Origin: Paraliobacillus quinghaiensis
GTDB taxonomy: Bacteria; Bacillota; Bacilli; Bacillales; Amphibacillaceae
Length of the DNA stretch: 64,000 bases
Direction of reading: 5' to 3'
Assembly: GCF_003426025.1 (NCBI RefSeq)
Contig: NZ_QJSH01000013.1
Location: 26,871 to 90,870 of the forward strand
This document shows, piece by piece, positions 7,800 to 19,907 of the stretch (positions are counted from its first letter, which is position 1; each line of letters starts with the position of its first letter). The notes beneath the pieces were generated by a model. It did no database searches. It was not told where the DNA came from and saw only the letters and a program-made list of their open reading frames with translations. The translations under genes and the position numbers were made by a program.

Positions 7800-8664
7800 C
7801 CGTTACATCCCCCTTCAAATGTTCCTTCAACTGGATTCCAAGCTCTGAAATTGTTTGACCTTCGTAAGGAAGAGACACTTGAAACTTGTCTTCTATTTTT
7901 CGTAAGAATTGTATGATTTCAGGTAAATCTAATTGAACAGCCTGCAATTTGTCTTTTTGTACAAATAGATCTTCAGGTGTTCCTTCCATATACTTCGTTC
8001 CATGATCCATGATAATGACATGGTCTGCATATTGTAATGCGTCTTCCATACTGTGTGTAACTAAGATAGTTGTTAACCCTTTAGCATTGTGCAATTGATA
8101 AAACATATCCATCATTTCTTTTTGACCTCTTGGATCCAATCCAGCTGTAGGTTCATCTAATACAAGTACAGATGGATCCATTGCTAGCACACCCGCAATG
8201 GCCACACGTCGCATTTGACCACCACTTAAATCAAATGGGGATCGTTCAAGTAATTCCTCAGGTAACTGTACTGCATCTAATATTGGTGGGATCCTTTTTT
8301 CAATTTCTTCATAATCAACCCCGAAATTTTTGGGGCCAAAGGCTATATCTTTTTTTACAGTTTCATCAAATAACTGGTGTTCAGGATATTGAAATACAAC
8401 ACCAACTTTTTCACGCAAAACCTTTATGTCTTTTACCTTTTTACCAGGCATTAGTTGATAAGGACCAATAGATACTTCTCCACCGGTTGGTCTAAGAAGT
8501 CCATTCAGGTGTTGAATTAATGTCGACTTACCGGATCCAGTATGACCCACGATTGCAACAAATGAACCAGAAGAAATAGTAAAGGATAAATTTCTTAATG
8601 CATGGTGTTCAAAAGGGGTATTAGGTTGATACGTATAATTTACTTGTTTGAATGATATGTCCAT
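7792..8664 (-). CDS. ecfA2: ECF transporter ATPase EcfA2
   Basis: A 290-aa ABC ATPase. Walker A is GHTGSGKST (about residue 40), signature [12 protein letters not shown], Walker [14 protein letters not shown], and switch histidine in LVTHSMED. Pairs with EcfA1 as a heterodimer that drives EcfT. Start ATG at 8664 lies inside the 3' end of ecfA1 (25-bp overlap), indicating tight coupling; the stop overlaps ecfT. The C-terminal extension (residues 225-290) is characteristic of EcfA proteins. Confidence 0.95.
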   Translation of the reverse strand: MDISFKQVNYTYQPNTPFEHHALRNLSFTISSGSFVAIVGHTGSGKSTLIQHLNGLLRPTGGEVSIGPYQLMPGKKVKDIKVLREKVGVVFQYPEHQLFDETVKKDIAFGPKNFGVDYEEIEKRIPPILDAVQLPEELLERSPFDLSGGQMRRVAIAGVLAMDPSVLVLDEPTAGLDPRGQKEMMDMFYQLHNAKGLTTILVTHSMEDALQYADHVIIMDHGTKYMEGTPEDLFVQKDKLQAVQLDLPEIIQFLRKIEDKFQVSLPYEGQTISELGIQLKEHLKGDVTDE

Positions 8665-9479
8665 AATTCCTCTAATAACTCCTCATGGTTTAATGGTTGC
8701 TGACTAATTGGAACGTCTACTTTACCTAACTCATTTGCCAGTTTTGCAACAAATGGAATATCTAACCCAATCTCTTGCAATTCCTTTTCCCTTGCAAAAA
8801 CTTCTCTCGGGGTAGCTTCTAACCAAACCTCTCCTTTGCTCATTACAATAACACGATCTGCCTGCGTTATTTCATTTAGATCATGCGTAATTGTCAAAAG
8901 AGATAGTCCTTGTTGGTCTTTCACCTCATTTACAGTATGCATGATTTCTTTTCTACCTTTAGGATCTAGCATAGCTGTTGCTTCATCTAAAATAATGATC
9001 TGGGGTGAAATAGCTAACACGCTAGCAATTGCCACCCTTTGTTTTTGTCCACCAGACAATCGGTGTGGCTCATGTAGCATATAGTCTATCATACCGACAG
9101 CACGTAAGCTGTTATCTATCGCAGTAATCATTTGAGAACGGTCTACTCCTCTGTTTTCTAATCCAAAGGCTACATCATCACGTACCGTTGTACCAACAAA
9201 TTGATTATCTGGATTTTGAAAAACCATTCCGACTTTTTTACGCACTTCCCAGATTGTCTCCTCTGTAACTGGAGTACCAAGAACAACCACTTCACCTTCA
9301 TCAGCAAACAATAAACCATTAATTAATTTAGCGATTGTTGATTTACCTGATCCATTATGGCCAATAATTGCTACCCCTTCATCTGCAGGAATACGAAAAC
9401 TAACATTTTTTAAAACCCATGGTCCTTCCTCGCTATACCGGAATGAAACATTTCGAAATTCTATACACTCTTTTTTCAT
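8640..9479 (-). CDS. ecfA1: ECF transporter ATPase EcfA1
   Basis: A 279-aa ABC ATPase, the first gene of the transporter set. Walker [11 protein letters not shown]-loop [13 protein letters not shown], signature [12 protein letters not shown], Walker [14 protein letters not shown] with Ala in place of the usual Pro after Glu (as in EcfA1 proteins), and switch His in TITHDLNE. Start ATG at 9479 is preceded by GGGGGA. It is separated from rplQ by 287 bp that contains the rplQ terminator, so the ecf genes probably have their own promoter, although I see none with good matches in both boxes. Confidence 0.95.
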   Translation of the reverse strand: MKKECIEFRNVSFRYSEEGPWVLKNVSFRIPADEGVAIIGHNGSGKSTIAKLINGLLFADEGEVVVLGTPVTEETIWEVRKKVGMVFQNPDNQFVGTTVRDDVAFGLENRGVDRSQMITAIDNSLRAVGMIDYMLHEPHRLSGGQKQRVAIASVLAISPQIIILDEATAMLDPKGRKEIMHTVNEVKDQQGLSLLTITHDLNEITQADRVIVMSKGEVWLEATPREVFAREKELQEIGLDIPFVAKLANELGKVDVPISQQPLNHEELLEELWTYHSNK

Positions 9480-9701
9480 ATACGATTCCCCCGCCGTTAT
9501 ATGTCACATTATTTCCCCGGAAATGATGGAATTAAAGGGGAGAATGTCGATATATATTTAAATACGTCTTTAAAAGTCTATTTTATCATAACCAGGTGCA
9601 AAAAAATTTATAAATGTAGCAAAAATAAAAAACACCGAATGGCTTATCCTAGGGGAGAAGTCAACGGCGTCTGTGTTATTTATCAATATTTACTTAATGT
9701 G

Positions 9702-9748
9702 CAAAAAGGGCTTGGATTGACCTCGTGGAGAGATTCTATCCTGCCCTT
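9702..9748 (-). terminator. rplQ terminator
   Basis: Outer stem AAGGGC/GCCCTT with a further GGAT/ATCC stem inside, followed on the minus strand by UUUUUGC. It closes the rpsM-rpsK-rpoA-rplQ unit about 20 nt after the rplQ stop. The rest of the 9480-9766 gap holds no gene. Confidence 0.65.
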
Positions 9749-9766
9749 CACCTTCTTTTATCAAGT

Positions 9767-10120
9767 TTATACTAACTCAATAATTGCTGTTTTTGCACCG
9801 TCACCACGACGCTGTCCTAATTTCAAGACACGTGTGTATCCGCCTTGGCGTTCTTCATAACGAGTTGCAATATCGCTAAACAGTTTTTGAACTGCATCTT
9901 CATTTTCTGCCGTTTTTGATCCATATAAGTAAGCTGCTGCCTGACGACGAGCATGAAGATCCCCGCGCTTACCAAGTGTGATCATTTTTTCTACGACAGA
10001 ACGAAGATCTTTCGCTTTCGCTTCTGTTGTTTCTATACGTTCATGAATAATCAAGTCAGTAGCAAGATTTCGAAGTAATGCTAAACGTACATCAGTTGTA
10101 CGACCTAGTTTTCTAGCCAT
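9767..10120 (-). CDS. rplQ: 50S ribosomal protein L17
   Basis: L17, 117 aa, binds 23S rRNA near the exit tunnel. Conserved features: N-terminal [23 protein letters not shown], the [15 protein letters not shown] segment and C-terminal [24 protein letters not shown]. Last gene of the alpha-type operon, 45 bp after rpoA, ending at a terminator. Confidence 0.97.
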   Translation of the reverse strand: MARKLGRTTDVRLALLRNLATDLIIHERIETTEAKAKDLRSVVEKMITLGKRGDLHARRQAAAYLYGSKTAENEDAVQKLFSDIATRYEERQGGYTRVLKLGQRRGDGAKTAIIELV

Positions 10121-10165
10121 GGATTATCCCTCCCTTATTTCGGAATGTCTCAAGTTGTTATATGA

Positions 10166-11110
10166 TTAGTCTTCTTTACGTAATCCTAGTCCCAAATCTT
10201 CCAATTTGTGTCTCACTTCTTCAAGTGATTTACGTCCTAGATTACGTACTTTCATCATATCTTCTTCTGACTTATTCGCAAGTTCTTGTACTGAATTAAT
10301 ACCTGCACGTTTTAAACAGTTATAAGAACGAACTGATAAATCAAGCTCTTCTATTGTCATTTCTAATACTTTTTCTTTTTGATCTTCTTCTTTTTCAATC
10401 ATGATTTCTGCATTTTGTGCTTCATCTGTTAAGCTAACAAATATGTTCAAATGCTCTGTATAGATTTTAGCACCTAATGATACAGCTTCTTCAGGTCGAA
10501 TACTTCCATCTGTCCAAACATCCAATGTCAACTTATCAAAATTCGTGATCTGACCAACACGTGTATTTTCTACTTGGTAGGTAACTCGTGATACTGGCGT
10601 GAAAATTGAGTCAACTGGAATAACTCCAATTGGTTGATCATCATGATTGTTTGAGTCAGCTGGACGGTATCCTCTACCACGTTCAGCAGTCATTTTCATA
10701 CGTAATGCTGCATTACTTCCTAATGTAGCAATATGAAGATCTGGATTTAAAATTTCTACATCACTATCGTACGTAATATCCGCAGCTGTAACAATTCCTT
10801 CCCCTTGTACATCTATCTCTAAAGTTTTCTCTTCATCAGAGTAAATTTTTAGAGCTAGCTTCTTCAGGTTAAGAACAATCGTTGTAACGTCTTCTACAAC
10901 GCCTTCAATCGTTGAGAACTCATGAAGTGCACCATCAATTTGTACAGATGTTACAGCAGCACCAGGAAGTGAGGATAATAGAATACGACGTAAGGAGTTT
11001 CCTAGTGTAGTCCCATATCCACGTTCTAGCGGTTCTACAACGAACTTTCCAAATGTAGCATCATCACTGATTTCTACTGTCTCTATCTTTGGCTTTTCAA
11101 TTTCGATCAT
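10166..11110 (-). CDS. rpoA: RNA polymerase alpha subunit
   Basis: RpoA, 314 aa, forms the dimer on which beta and beta' assemble. The N-terminal assembly domain (about 1-225) includes [28 protein letters not shown]. An acidic linker ([10 protein letters not shown]) leads to the C-terminal domain with the DNA/activator-binding helix-hairpin-helix ([31 protein letters not shown]). Complete and of normal Bacillus length. A 229-bp gap separates it from rpsK upstream, longer than its neighbours' spacings, and contains small hairpins. Confidence 0.98.
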   Translation of the reverse strand: MIEIEKPKIETVEISDDATFGKFVVEPLERGYGTTLGNSLRRILLSSLPGAAVTSVQIDGALHEFSTIEGVVEDVTTIVLNLKKLALKIYSDEEKTLEIDVQGEGIVTAADITYDSDVEILNPDLHIATLGSNAALRMKMTAERGRGYRPADSNNHDDQPIGVIPVDSIFTPVSRVTYQVENTRVGQITNFDKLTLDVWTDGSIRPEEAVSLGAKIYTEHLNIFVSLTDEAQNAEIMIEKEEDQKEKVLEMTIEELDLSVRSYNCLKRAGINSVQELANKSEEDMMKVRNLGRKSLEEVRHKLEDLGLGLRKED

Positions 11111-11339
11111 TAATAAAAACCCTCCTTCAAACGTCGAAACCCCGGCTAGATGATTTATCTAACCGAAATTCCTCAGGTCGGCAGTTCCCGTTTCTGCACT
11201 ATGTCAATTTGTATACTTTAAGTCTGTCCGATGCTGATTAACAATAGAAAAAAATTAACTACTGCCTTTATTTTGCATTTTCTAGTTTAAGCTAACATAA
11301 CCCATTATAGACAGCCTAACAAATTCTATACGGATAAAT
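11111..11339 (-). promoter_or_regulatory. rpsK-rpoA intergenic leader with hairpins
   Basis: This gene-free stretch holds a stem GGTTAGAT/ATCTAGCC (11144-11164) just ahead of the rpoA ribosome binding site and a GCAG/CTGC stem before it. A TATAAT with no good -35 lies near its upstream end. A local promoter or post-transcriptional control of rpoA is possible, not shown. Confidence 0.35.
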
Positions 11340-11729
11340 TTACACGCGACGACGTTTTGGTGGGCGACAACCATTGTGAGGAACAGGTGTTACATCAACA
11401 ATGGCAGTAACTTCAATGCCTGCTGCTTGTAGCGAACGAATTGCTGCTTCACGTCCAGCACCAGGACCCTTTACCGTTACTTCTAACGTTTTGATGCCAT
11501 GCTCTTGAGCAGCTTTAGCTGCTGTTTCTGCTGCCATTTGTGCTGCAAATGGTGTTGATTTACGAGAGCCTCTAAAACCAAGCGCACCAGCACTACTCCA
11601 GCTAATCGCATTACCTTGAATATCAGTAATTGTAACAATTGTGTTGTTAAAAGTTGAACGAATATGCGCTATGCCACTGTCAATATTCTTTTTCACACGT
11701 TTTTTACGTGTATTTGTTTTACGGACCAT
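11340..11729 (-). CDS. rpsK: 30S ribosomal protein S11
   Basis: S11, 129 aa, lies on the platform of the small subunit near the E-site mRNA. Family features: basic N-terminus [28 protein letters not shown], the [12 protein letters not shown] helix and the C-terminus [17 protein letters not shown]. Twenty-five bp after rpsM. Confidence 0.97.
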   Translation of the reverse strand: MVRKTNTRKKRVKKNIDSGIAHIRSTFNNTIVTITDIQGNAISWSSAGALGFRGSRKSTPFAAQMAAETAAKAAQEHGIKTLEVTVKGPGAGREAAIRSLQAAGIEVTAIVDVTPVPHNGCRPPKRRRV

Positions 11730-11754
11730 TAGATTTTCGAACCTCCTTTAAAAA

Positions 11755-12120
11755 TTATTTCTTTTTGTTGGCCATAGTCTTACGTGGGCCTTTACGTGTA
11801 CGAGAGTTATTCTTCGTTTTTTGTCCGCGAACTGGTAAACCTCTGCGGTGACGAAGACCTCTGTATGAACCAATTTCAATTAGACGTTTAATATTTAATG
11901 ATACTTCACGACGAAGATCACCTTCTACCGTATGCTTATCAACTGCTGTACGGATTTTTGACAACTCATCTTCTGTTAGATCACGAACACGAGTATCTTC
12001 TGAAACGCCAGCTTCTTGTAAAACTTCTTTAGCAGTAGTTTTACCGATACCATAGATATAAGTTAAAGAAATTACTACACGTTTTTCACGTGGAACATCA
12101 ATACCTGCAATACGTGCCAT
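11755..12120 (-). CDS. rpsM: 30S ribosomal protein S13
   Basis: S13, 121 aa, forms head-to-body and intersubunit bridges and touches P-site tRNA. It has [26 protein letters not shown], the helix-hairpin-helix-like middle and the basic tail [17 protein letters not shown]. First of the rpsM-rpsK-rpoA-rplQ run, 24 bp after rpmJ. Confidence 0.97.
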   Translation of the reverse strand: MARIAGIDVPREKRVVISLTYIYGIGKTTAKEVLQEAGVSEDTRVRDLTEDELSKIRTAVDKHTVEGDLRREVSLNIKRLIEIGSYRGLRHRRGLPVRGQKTKNNSRTRKGPRKTMANKKK

Positions 12121-12144
12121 TAGTTCTGTGCACCTCCTTATTGA

Positions 12145-12285
<141 letters not shown>

Positions 12286-12290
12286 TTATA

Positions 12291-12509
12291 TTATTTATAA
12301 CGGTACGTAATACGTCCTCTAGTTAAATCATACGGTGAAAGCTCAACCGTTACTTTATCTCCAGGTAATATTCGAATGAAGTGCATACGAATCTTACCAG
12401 ATACGTGAGCTAAAACGGTGTGACCATTCTCTAATTCAACTTTAAACATTGCATTCGGTAACGTGTCAGTAACAGTACCTTCTACTTCAATTGCATCGTC
12501 TTTCGCCAT
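12291..12509 (-). CDS. infA: Translation initiation factor IF-1
   Basis: IF-1, 72 aa, an S1/OB-fold protein that blocks the A site during initiation. It reads [22 protein letters not shown], with [38 protein letters not shown]. Its start lies within the last 23 bp of the KOW-protein gene, so expression is coupled to that gene. Confidence 0.98.
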   Translation of the reverse strand: MAKDDAIEVEGTVTDTLPNAMFKVELENGHTVLAHVSGKIRMHFIRILPGDKVTVELSPYDLTRGRITYRYK

Positions 12510-12822
12510 CGAGTTGATCTCCCTTCTTCAAATCAGTCAGTACTTCATTGACAAATTTTGATATCGCAAAACGCAGCTTACCATTTGTAACGCGACCAGT
12601 TTCTAGAAGGCTGTTTTGGACTTCTGGAGAAATAAAATTCAATGATCTAACGTGTTGTAAGTTCTTCTTTTTTGGTCGATCATACTTTCTTTTTTCCCCG
12701 TCCGCAAGCAAGACAAAACGATCATCCACAATGTTTATGACAATAGCATATTGGCCTGCTTCTCGTCCTTGTATAATCTGAACAATTTGACCTATTTCGG
12801 GACGCGACTCCGTATCATTCAA
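12487..12822 (-). CDS. KOW-domain RNA-binding protein
   Basis: A 111-aa protein whose N-terminal 60 residues form a KOW/L14e-like domain ([46 protein letters not shown]). It matches the small RNA-binding protein encoded between map and infA in Bacillus species. The C-terminal half is less conserved. It overlaps infA by 23 bp. Because the upstream map gene is a relic, this gene and infA now follow a long non-coding gap, in which promoter-like sequences occur. The precise role is not established in the family. Confidence 0.85.
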   Translation of the reverse strand: MNDTESRPEIGQIVQIIQGREAGQYAIVINIVDDRFVLLADGEKRKYDRPKKKNLQHVRSLNFISPEVQNSLLETGRVTNGKLRFAISKFVNEVLTDLKKGDQLDGERRCN

Positions 12823-12851
12823 ACATGATCACCTTCACTTAGGTTATAGTT

Positions 12852-13405
12852 TTAGTCATCTTTTAAAACAACTAACTTCTCTATCATAAAAAATACATAT
12901 TTAAAATAAGCATATATTTTATCATGTTTTGTGACAACCGTCCAATTATCTGCAAAAGTAGTTATCTGACATATTCCCGCATTCAACATTGATTCTTCAA
13001 TTAGAATCATATCTGGTTAAATAGTGGATCATTTTGAGGACTGTAAATAATCAGGCATCTTCGTTTATAGCGAGTACAAACGATCCTATCTCATGTTCCT
13101 TACAGTAACAATTCGCTCCACATCTTGTCTGAAATTTCATGCGATATATTGGAAAGGCGGGCACCTGGTTTTGCTTAATCAAGACTTATTGTTTTAAACA
13201 AGTCTCATTTATTTCTAGTAATCAATTCACTGTCATGATGGTTACATAAAGTGTGTGAATCGAATACCTTTTTCTTAGATCACCTTTATATGAAATAGTG
13301 CAAAATAGTACCACGAAAATCATTATACCCTTTCCAGAAAATAATTGCATCTTTGATACGATTTCTTTGGTGATATACGTTATTTCTCGTGGTATTTTTG
13401 CAACA
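12852..13405 (-). pseudogene. map: Decayed methionine aminopeptidase gene
   Basis: The 588-bp gap between adk and the KOW gene contains fragments of type I methionine aminopeptidase in the right order but in shifting frames. They are CK.IPREIT near 13390; DAIIFWKGYNDFRGTI (13304-13351, compare GATPSFKGYNGFPGSI); AKPGARLSNISHEISD (13127-13174); and a run from PDMILIEESMLNAG through FADNWTVVT to a stop at 12852 (12852-13016). The segment with the two metal-binding Asp and the GHGIG histidine is missing or scrambled, and the last metal Glu (FEHT) is replaced by FKYV. The position is exactly that of map in Bacillus. The enzyme cannot be made from here, so another aminopeptidase must serve. Confidence 0.9.
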
Positions 13406-13410
13406 TTTAC

Positions 13411-14076
<666 letters not shown>

Positions 14077-14087
14077 TTATAACCAAT

Positions 14088-15383
14088 TTATTTAATAAAA
14101 CCTTTATAGTGACGTTTTACAAGTTGGCTTTCTAACTGTTTCATCGTTTGAAGTGCTACACCTACTACAATCAGCAAGCTAGTACCTCCAATTTGAATTG
14201 CTTGAGGTAAGTTAGCAATACTACCTAAAACAAGTGGTAATACCGCAACCGCAGCAAGAAAGATAGACCCAACAAATGTGAGGCGATACATAACTCGCGT
14301 AAGATACGTTTCTGTATTTTTACCAGGTCGTATCCCAGGAATATATCCACCTTGTTTCTTAAGGTTTTCAGCCATTTGTTCTGGATTCACCTGTACAAAT
14401 GAATAGAAATAGGTGAATGCAATGATTAACGCGACATAGATTACCATACCAATAGGTTGTGTGTAATCAAAAATCGTCTCAATTGTACCAGCAACACTTC
14501 CTTCAAAGAAGCTAGCAATAGTACGTGGTGCCATAATAAAAGATACTGCAAAAATAACGGGGATAACACCAGCAGCATTAACTTTTAACGGTAAATGTGT
14601 CGAGTGTCCACCTACTGGCGAACGATTTACTAAACGTTTTGCATATTGAATTGGTATTTTACGCAATGCTTGTTGAATGTAAATTACACCAACAACAACA
14701 GCAAGTATTACCAATACAATTAATGCAACAATCACGATATTGATGAATAAATCGTCACCAACATCTCCACCAAAATATTGCTCATATAATTGATTTACTC
14801 CATTTGGAATCGCAGCAACAATACCTGCGAAAATAATAATGGAAATACCATTACCTACTCCATTTGCAGTAATTTGTTCTCCAAGCCACATTAAAAAAGC
14901 TGTTCCACTAGTTAACACTATCGCAATTACGATAAATTTACCCACGCCAGGATCTGCAATCAATTGTCCATTAGTCATTGCATTAAAGCCAACTGACATA
15001 GCAATAGCTTGAATAAATGCAAGAATGATTGTAGCATAACGTGTGAATTGAGCTAACTTTCGTCGACCAACTTCCCCTTGTTTTTTCCACTCGGTAAACT
15101 TAGGTACTACATCCATTTGCAATAACTGCATAATGATGGAGGCGGTAATGTAGGGCATAATCCCCATCGCAAAGATGGAGAAGTTCTGTAATGCCCCACC
15201 TCCAAAAGTATTTAAGAACCCAAATACACTTTGTTGATCATTCATAAACCCAATTGCATCTCGATCTGAGAATGGAACTGGGATAAATGTTCCTAATCGA
15301 AAAACGATTAACATTAATAGTGTGAAGACAATTTTACTTCTAATATCTTTTACACGCACGAAATTAGAGATTGTACGAAACAT
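14088..15383 (-). CDS. secY: Preprotein translocase subunit SecY
   Basis: SecY, 431 aa, is the channel of the Sec translocon in the cytoplasmic membrane. Ten hydrophobic segments are apparent; landmarks are FRLGTFIPVPFSD, the plug region with GFLNTFGGGALQNFSIFAMGI, and the C5 loop VNPEQMAENLKKQGGYIPGIRPG, which contacts SecA. The ATG overlaps the rplO stop (TAATG), coupling it to L15 synthesis. Partner SecE is encoded at 41.8 kb. Confidence 0.98.
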   Translation of the reverse strand: MFRTISNFVRVKDIRSKIVFTLLMLIVFRLGTFIPVPFSDRDAIGFMNDQQSVFGFLNTFGGGALQNFSIFAMGIMPYITASIIMQLLQMDVVPKFTEWKKQGEVGRRKLAQFTRYATIILAFIQAIAMSVGFNAMTNGQLIADPGVGKFIVIAIVLTSGTAFLMWLGEQITANGVGNGISIIIFAGIVAAIPNGVNQLYEQYFGGDVGDDLFINIVIVALIVLVILAVVVGVIYIQQALRKIPIQYAKRLVNRSPVGGHSTHLPLKVNAAGVIPVIFAVSFIMAPRTIASFFEGSVAGTIETIFDYTQPIGMVIYVALIIAFTYFYSFVQVNPEQMAENLKKQGGYIPGIRPGKNTETYLTRVMYRLTFVGSIFLAAVAVLPLVLGSIANLPQAIQIGGTSLLIVVGVALQTMKQLESQLVKRHYKGFIK

Positions 15384-15820
15384 TACATCACCTCAATTTT
15401 ACCGCCCGCTGCCTCAATAGCTTCTTTTGCAGAAGTAGAGAACTTGTGAGCTTTTACAGTAAGTTTCTTTTCCATATTGCCATTTCCAAGAACTTTAATG
15501 CCGGCTTTTAACTTGCTAACTGTTCCAGTTTCAAGTAAAAGTTCAGGTGTTACTTCTGTACCTTCTTCAAATTTATTTAGTGTATCTAAGTTGACGATTG
15601 AATATTCAGTACGATGGATATTTGTAAATCCTCGTTTTGGTAAGCGTTGGAATAATGGCATTTGTCCACCTTCAAATCCTAGACGTACGCCACCACCTGA
15701 ACGAGCTTTTTGCCCTTTATGTCCGCGACCAGATGTTTTTCCGTTACCAGAGGACATTCCACGACCTACACGATTTCGCTCTTTACGAGCTTGTGATGGT
15801 TTCAATTCATGAAGTTTCAT
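15383..15820 (-). CDS. rplO: 50S ribosomal protein L15
   Basis: L15, 145 aa, a late-assembly large-subunit protein with a long extended N-terminus rich in Gly, Arg and Lys ([25 protein letters not shown]) and a globular C-terminal domain from about residue 75. Follows rpmD; its stop overlaps the secY start. Confidence 0.97.
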   Translation of the reverse strand: MKLHELKPSQARKERNRVGRGMSSGNGKTSGRGHKGQKARSGGGVRLGFEGGQMPLFQRLPKRGFTNIHRTEYSIVNLDTLNKFEEGTEVTPELLLETGTVSKLKAGIKVLGNGNMEKKLTVKAHKFSTSAKEAIEAAGGKIEVM

Positions 15821-15849
15821 GCGAGCACCTCCTCTTTGCGCTAATGTTA

Positions 15850-16032
15850 TTATACTTCTTTGACCGTTACAAGATGTGATACTTTATTAAGCATGCCTCG
15901 AACCGCAGGCGTATCTTCACGGACAACAGATTGACGAATTTTTCTTAAACCCAATGTTTTTACGGTTGCCTTTTGAACTTCAGATCTGCCGATGACACTG
16001 CGCATGAGGGTAATTTCTAAATTTTTAGCCAT
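15850..16032 (-). CDS. rpmD: 50S ribosomal protein L30
   Basis: L30, 60 aa, the typical short bacterial form: [49 protein letters not shown]. Between rpsE and rplO, 13 bp after the rpsE stop. Confidence 0.97.
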   Translation of the reverse strand: MAKNLEITLMRSVIGRSEVQKATVKTLGLRKIRQSVVREDTPAVRGMLNKVSHLVTVKEV

Positions 16033-16045
16033 TGTATTTCCCTCC

Positions 16046-16549
16046 CTATCCTAACAGTTCTTCTACTGATTTACCACGTAATTTCGCTACTTCTTCTGCA
16101 CGTTTTAAGCCAGCAAGACCGCTGATTGTTGCGCGAACCATGTTGATCGGTGTGTTAGATCCTAATGATTTAGAAAGAATGTCACCTACACCAGAAAGTT
16201 CAAGTACGGCACGAACAGGTCCACCAGCAATAACTCCAGTACCTTCAGCAGCTGGTTTCATTAAGATGCTTCCTGCACCAAATTCACCAATTGTTTCGTG
16301 TGGAATCGTTGTACCAACGATCGGTACAGTAATAAGATTTTTCTTTGCATCATCGATTGCTTTTTTGATAGCTTCTGGTACCTCTTGTGCTTTACCAGTA
16401 CCAAATCCAACATGTCCGTTTTTGTCTCCGACTACAACTAATGCTGCAAAACGGAAACGACGTCCACCTTTTACTACTTTAGCTACACGGTTGATTGTTA
16501 CTACGCGTTCTTCTAAGTCTAATTTATTCGGGTCGATATTAGTACGCAA
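16046..16549 (-). CDS. rpsE: 30S ribosomal protein S5
   Basis: S5, 167 aa, borders the mRNA entry channel and the decoding site. It has the N-terminal dsRBD-like domain ([31 protein letters not shown]) and the C-terminal domain with [18 protein letters not shown]. The loop residues often altered in spectinomycin resistance (VVKGGRRF) are of wild-type form. Confidence 0.97.
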   Translation of the reverse strand: MRTNIDPNKLDLEERVVTINRVAKVVKGGRRFRFAALVVVGDKNGHVGFGTGKAQEVPEAIKKAIDDAKKNLITVPIVGTTIPHETIGEFGAGSILMKPAAEGTGVIAGGPVRAVLELSGVGDILSKSLGSNTPINMVRATISGLAGLKRAEEVAKLRGKSVEELLG

Positions 16550-16569
16550 TATATGTCCCTCCTTTTATA

Positions 16570-16932
16570 TTAAAATTCAAGACCTGCCTCACGGGCAGCA
16601 TCTGCTAATGCTTTTACACGTCCGTGATATAAATATCCTCCACGGTCAAACACTATATTCTTGTGGCCTTTTTCTTGAGCGCGTGTTGCGACTAGTTCGC
16701 CAACTTTTTTTGCTGCTTCTACATTTCCAGTAGCATCACTGTCAAATCCATTATCTACTGTTGAAGCACTTACTAATGTAACTGCATTTACATCATCAAT
16801 TAGTTGTGCATAGATATGTTTATTTGAACGATATACGTTTAGACGTGGACGTTCCGCAGTTCCAAAAAGGTTCTTACGAACACGTTGATGTCTTTTTTTA
16901 CGTACGACGTTTTTATCTGGCTTTGTGATCAT
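16570..16932 (-). CDS. rplR: 50S ribosomal protein L18
   Basis: L18, 120 aa, binds 5S rRNA together with L5. It shows [35 protein letters not shown] and the C-terminal [30 protein letters not shown], standard for the family. Twenty bp before rpsE. Confidence 0.97.
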   Translation of the reverse strand: MITKPDKNVVRKKRHQRVRKNLFGTAERPRLNVYRSNKHIYAQLIDDVNAVTLVSASTVDNGFDSDATGNVEAAKKVGELVATRAQEKGHKNIVFDRGGYLYHGRVKALADAAREAGLEF

Positions 16933-16985
16933 CTAGGTCACTCCTTTCTGTTCCCTACCTAACCTGAATCATCGGTTAACTAACT

Positions 16986-17522
16986 TTATTTAGCTGTTTT
17001 ACCTTCTTTACGACGTACTTTTTCACCTTCATAACGAATCCCTTTACCTTTATAAGGTTCAGGTGGGCGAATAGCACGAATGTTTGCAGCAACTGCACCA
17101 ACTAGTTCTTTATCAATACCCTTAATAATAACTTTTGTGTTTGCAGGGACATCAATTTCGATACCATCTTGTGGTTCAATTTCTACCGGATGAGAATAAC
17201 CAGCGTTAACAACAAGTTTTGTACCTTGTTTTAGCGCACGGTAACCAACACCTTGAATTTCTAATGCTTTTTCAAATCCTTTGTGTACCCCTTCAACCAT
17301 ATTACCGATCAGACTACGTGTTGTACCATGTAGGGCACGGTGTTCTTTATGATCACTTGGTCGTTCAACCGTTAATACGTTATCTTCAACTTTAATTGTC
17401 ATATCCTGATGGAATTGACGAGATAATTCTCCCTTAGGACCTTTTACAGTCACAAAGTTGTTGTCATTTTTGATTTCAACACCTTCAGGGATTTCTAGTA
17501 TTTTTAAGCCTATACGAGACAT
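16986..17522 (-). CDS. rplF: 50S ribosomal protein L6
   Basis: L6, 178 aa, sits near the factor-binding site. Two tandem copies of the L6 fold (about 1-80 and 85-170) with the signature [23 protein letters not shown] near the C-terminus. Confidence 0.97.
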   Translation of the reverse strand: MSRIGLKILEIPEGVEIKNDNNFVTVKGPKGELSRQFHQDMTIKVEDNVLTVERPSDHKEHRALHGTTRSLIGNMVEGVHKGFEKALEIQGVGYRALKQGTKLVVNAGYSHPVEIEPQDGIEIDVPANTKVIIKGIDKELVGAVAANIRAIRPPEPYKGKGIRYEGEKVRRKEGKTAK

Positions 17523-17555
17523 TTTTGGAGCACCTCCTATCTTGTTGAATAATTA

Positions 17556-17954
17556 TTACCAAACGTATGCGAGTACTTCGCCGCCAATCGATTGTTCACG
17601 TGCTTCTTTATCCGATAAAACACCTTTTGAAGTAGAAACGATTGCAATACCAAGTCCATTTAATACTTTTGGAATTTCATCAGCTTTTGCATATACACGC
17701 AATCCTGGTTTACTAATACGTTTTATACCAGAGATTACACGTTCTTCACCTGTACCATATTTTAAGAAAATACGAAGTACACCTTGCTTATTATCTTCAA
17801 TGAATTCATAATCGCGAACAAAGCCCTCACGTTTTAAGATATCTGCAACTTCTTTTTTTAAGTTTGACGCAGGAAGCTCTAGCTTCTCATGGCGAACCAT
17901 GTTTGCATTACGAATACGAGTTAACATATCTGCAATTGGGTCAGTCATAACCAT
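17556..17954 (-). CDS. rpsH: 30S ribosomal protein S8
   Basis: S8, 132 aa, a primary 16S rRNA binder of the platform. It contains [51 protein letters not shown] and the C-terminal [33 protein letters not shown]. The first ATG (17954) is chosen because GGAGGT lies 8 nt upstream and Bacillus S8 also begins MVMTDP. Confidence 0.97.
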   Translation of the reverse strand: MVMTDPIADMLTRIRNANMVRHEKLELPASNLKKEVADILKREGFVRDYEFIEDNKQGVLRIFLKYGTGEERVISGIKRISKPGLRVYAKADEIPKVLNGLGIAIVSTSKGVLSDKEAREQSIGGEVLAYVW

Positions 17955-17984
17955 TATTTATTACCTCCTTCCCTAATCGGGGTT

Positions 17985-18741
<757 letters not shown>

Positions 18742-18767
18742 CGAGTAGCCCTCCTTTCGTCGCTAAT

Positions 18768-19079
18768 TTATTTATCTAACGCTTCACCGGATTTTTTAGC
18801 GATACGAACTTTCTTTCCGTCACGTTCTTCAAATCCTACACGAGTTGGCTCGCCGGATTTTGGATCAATCGGCAATACATTAGAAACATGAATTGGTGCT
18901 TCATGGTTTAAGATTCCACCTTGTGGATTATCTTGTGAAGGTTTTGCGTGTTTTTTTACAACGTTAATCCCTTCAACTAGTACACGATCTTTTTTTGGGT
19001 ATGCCACAAGGACTACACCTTGTTTCCCTTTATCTTTACCAGAAATTACTTGTACTTTATCACCTTTTTTTACATGCAT
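18768..19079 (-). CDS. rplX: 50S ribosomal protein L24
   Basis: L24, 103 aa, an assembly-initiator protein with an N-terminal KOW domain ([44 protein letters not shown]) and the [23 protein letters not shown] loop near the tunnel exit. It follows an unusually long 121-bp gap after rplN. Confidence 0.97.
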   Translation of the reverse strand: MHVKKGDKVQVISGKDKGKQGVVLVAYPKKDRVLVEGINVVKKHAKPSQDNPQGGILNHEAPIHVSNVLPIDPKSGEPTRVGFEERDGKKVRIAKKSGEALDK

Positions 19080-19143
19080 GCTAGACGCACCTCCTTACAA
19101 GGCTTTTCATTAAGAGCTTTTTCATTAATTAAAAACAAGAAGC

Positions 19144-19179
19144 TTGATACGTTGTCTGAATTTGTCAACGACGTATCAA
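19144..19179 (-). other. Hairpin in rplN-rplX gap
   Basis: Within the 121-bp gene-free gap, a bulged stem TTGATAC-GTC-GTTG / CAAC-GTATCAA is found. There is no strong U-tract directly after it. It may be an mRNA processing or control element; most other gaps in this operon are below 40 bp. Confidence 0.45.
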
Positions 19180-19200
19180 AACATAACGTGTTTTCAAATT

Positions 19201-19608
<408 letters not shown>

Positions 19609-19617
19609 TTACTTTAA

Positions 19618-19881
19618 TTAAATTATAACGGCTTCTTCCACAACTTCAACAAGACGGAATCGTTTTGTTGCTGATAATGGACGAGTTTCCATAATGGTTA
19701 CAATATCACCAGTTTTTGCTTGGTTGTTCTCATCATGTGTTTTGAATTTCTTTGAGTATTTTACACGTTTTCCATAAAGTTTATGGAATTTATACGTTTC
19801 AACTAATACAGTGATCGTTTTGTCCATTTTATCTGAAACAACACGACCAGTGTAAACTTTACGATTATTACGCTCAGTCAT
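19618..19881 (-). CDS. rpsQ: 30S ribosomal protein S17
   Basis: S17, 87 aa, an OB-fold primary binder of 16S r[52 protein letters not shown]. Follows rpmC by 26 bp. Confidence 0.97.
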   Translation of the reverse strand: MTERNNRKVYTGRVVSDKMDKTITVLVETYKFHKLYGKRVKYSKKFKTHDENNQAKTGDIVTIMETRPLSATKRFRLVEVVEEAVII

Positions 19882-19907
19882 TTGAGGTTAACCTCCTCTC
19901 GGGTTTA

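Noticed and set aside
9501..9860. 119-codon plus-strand frame between ecfA1 and rplQ
   Set aside because: It runs antisense into rplQ and over its terminator, has no proper ribosome binding site and resembles no protein.
16032..16733. 233-codon plus-strand frame across rpsE and rplR
   Set aside because: It is the reverse-complement shadow of two certain ribosomal protein genes.
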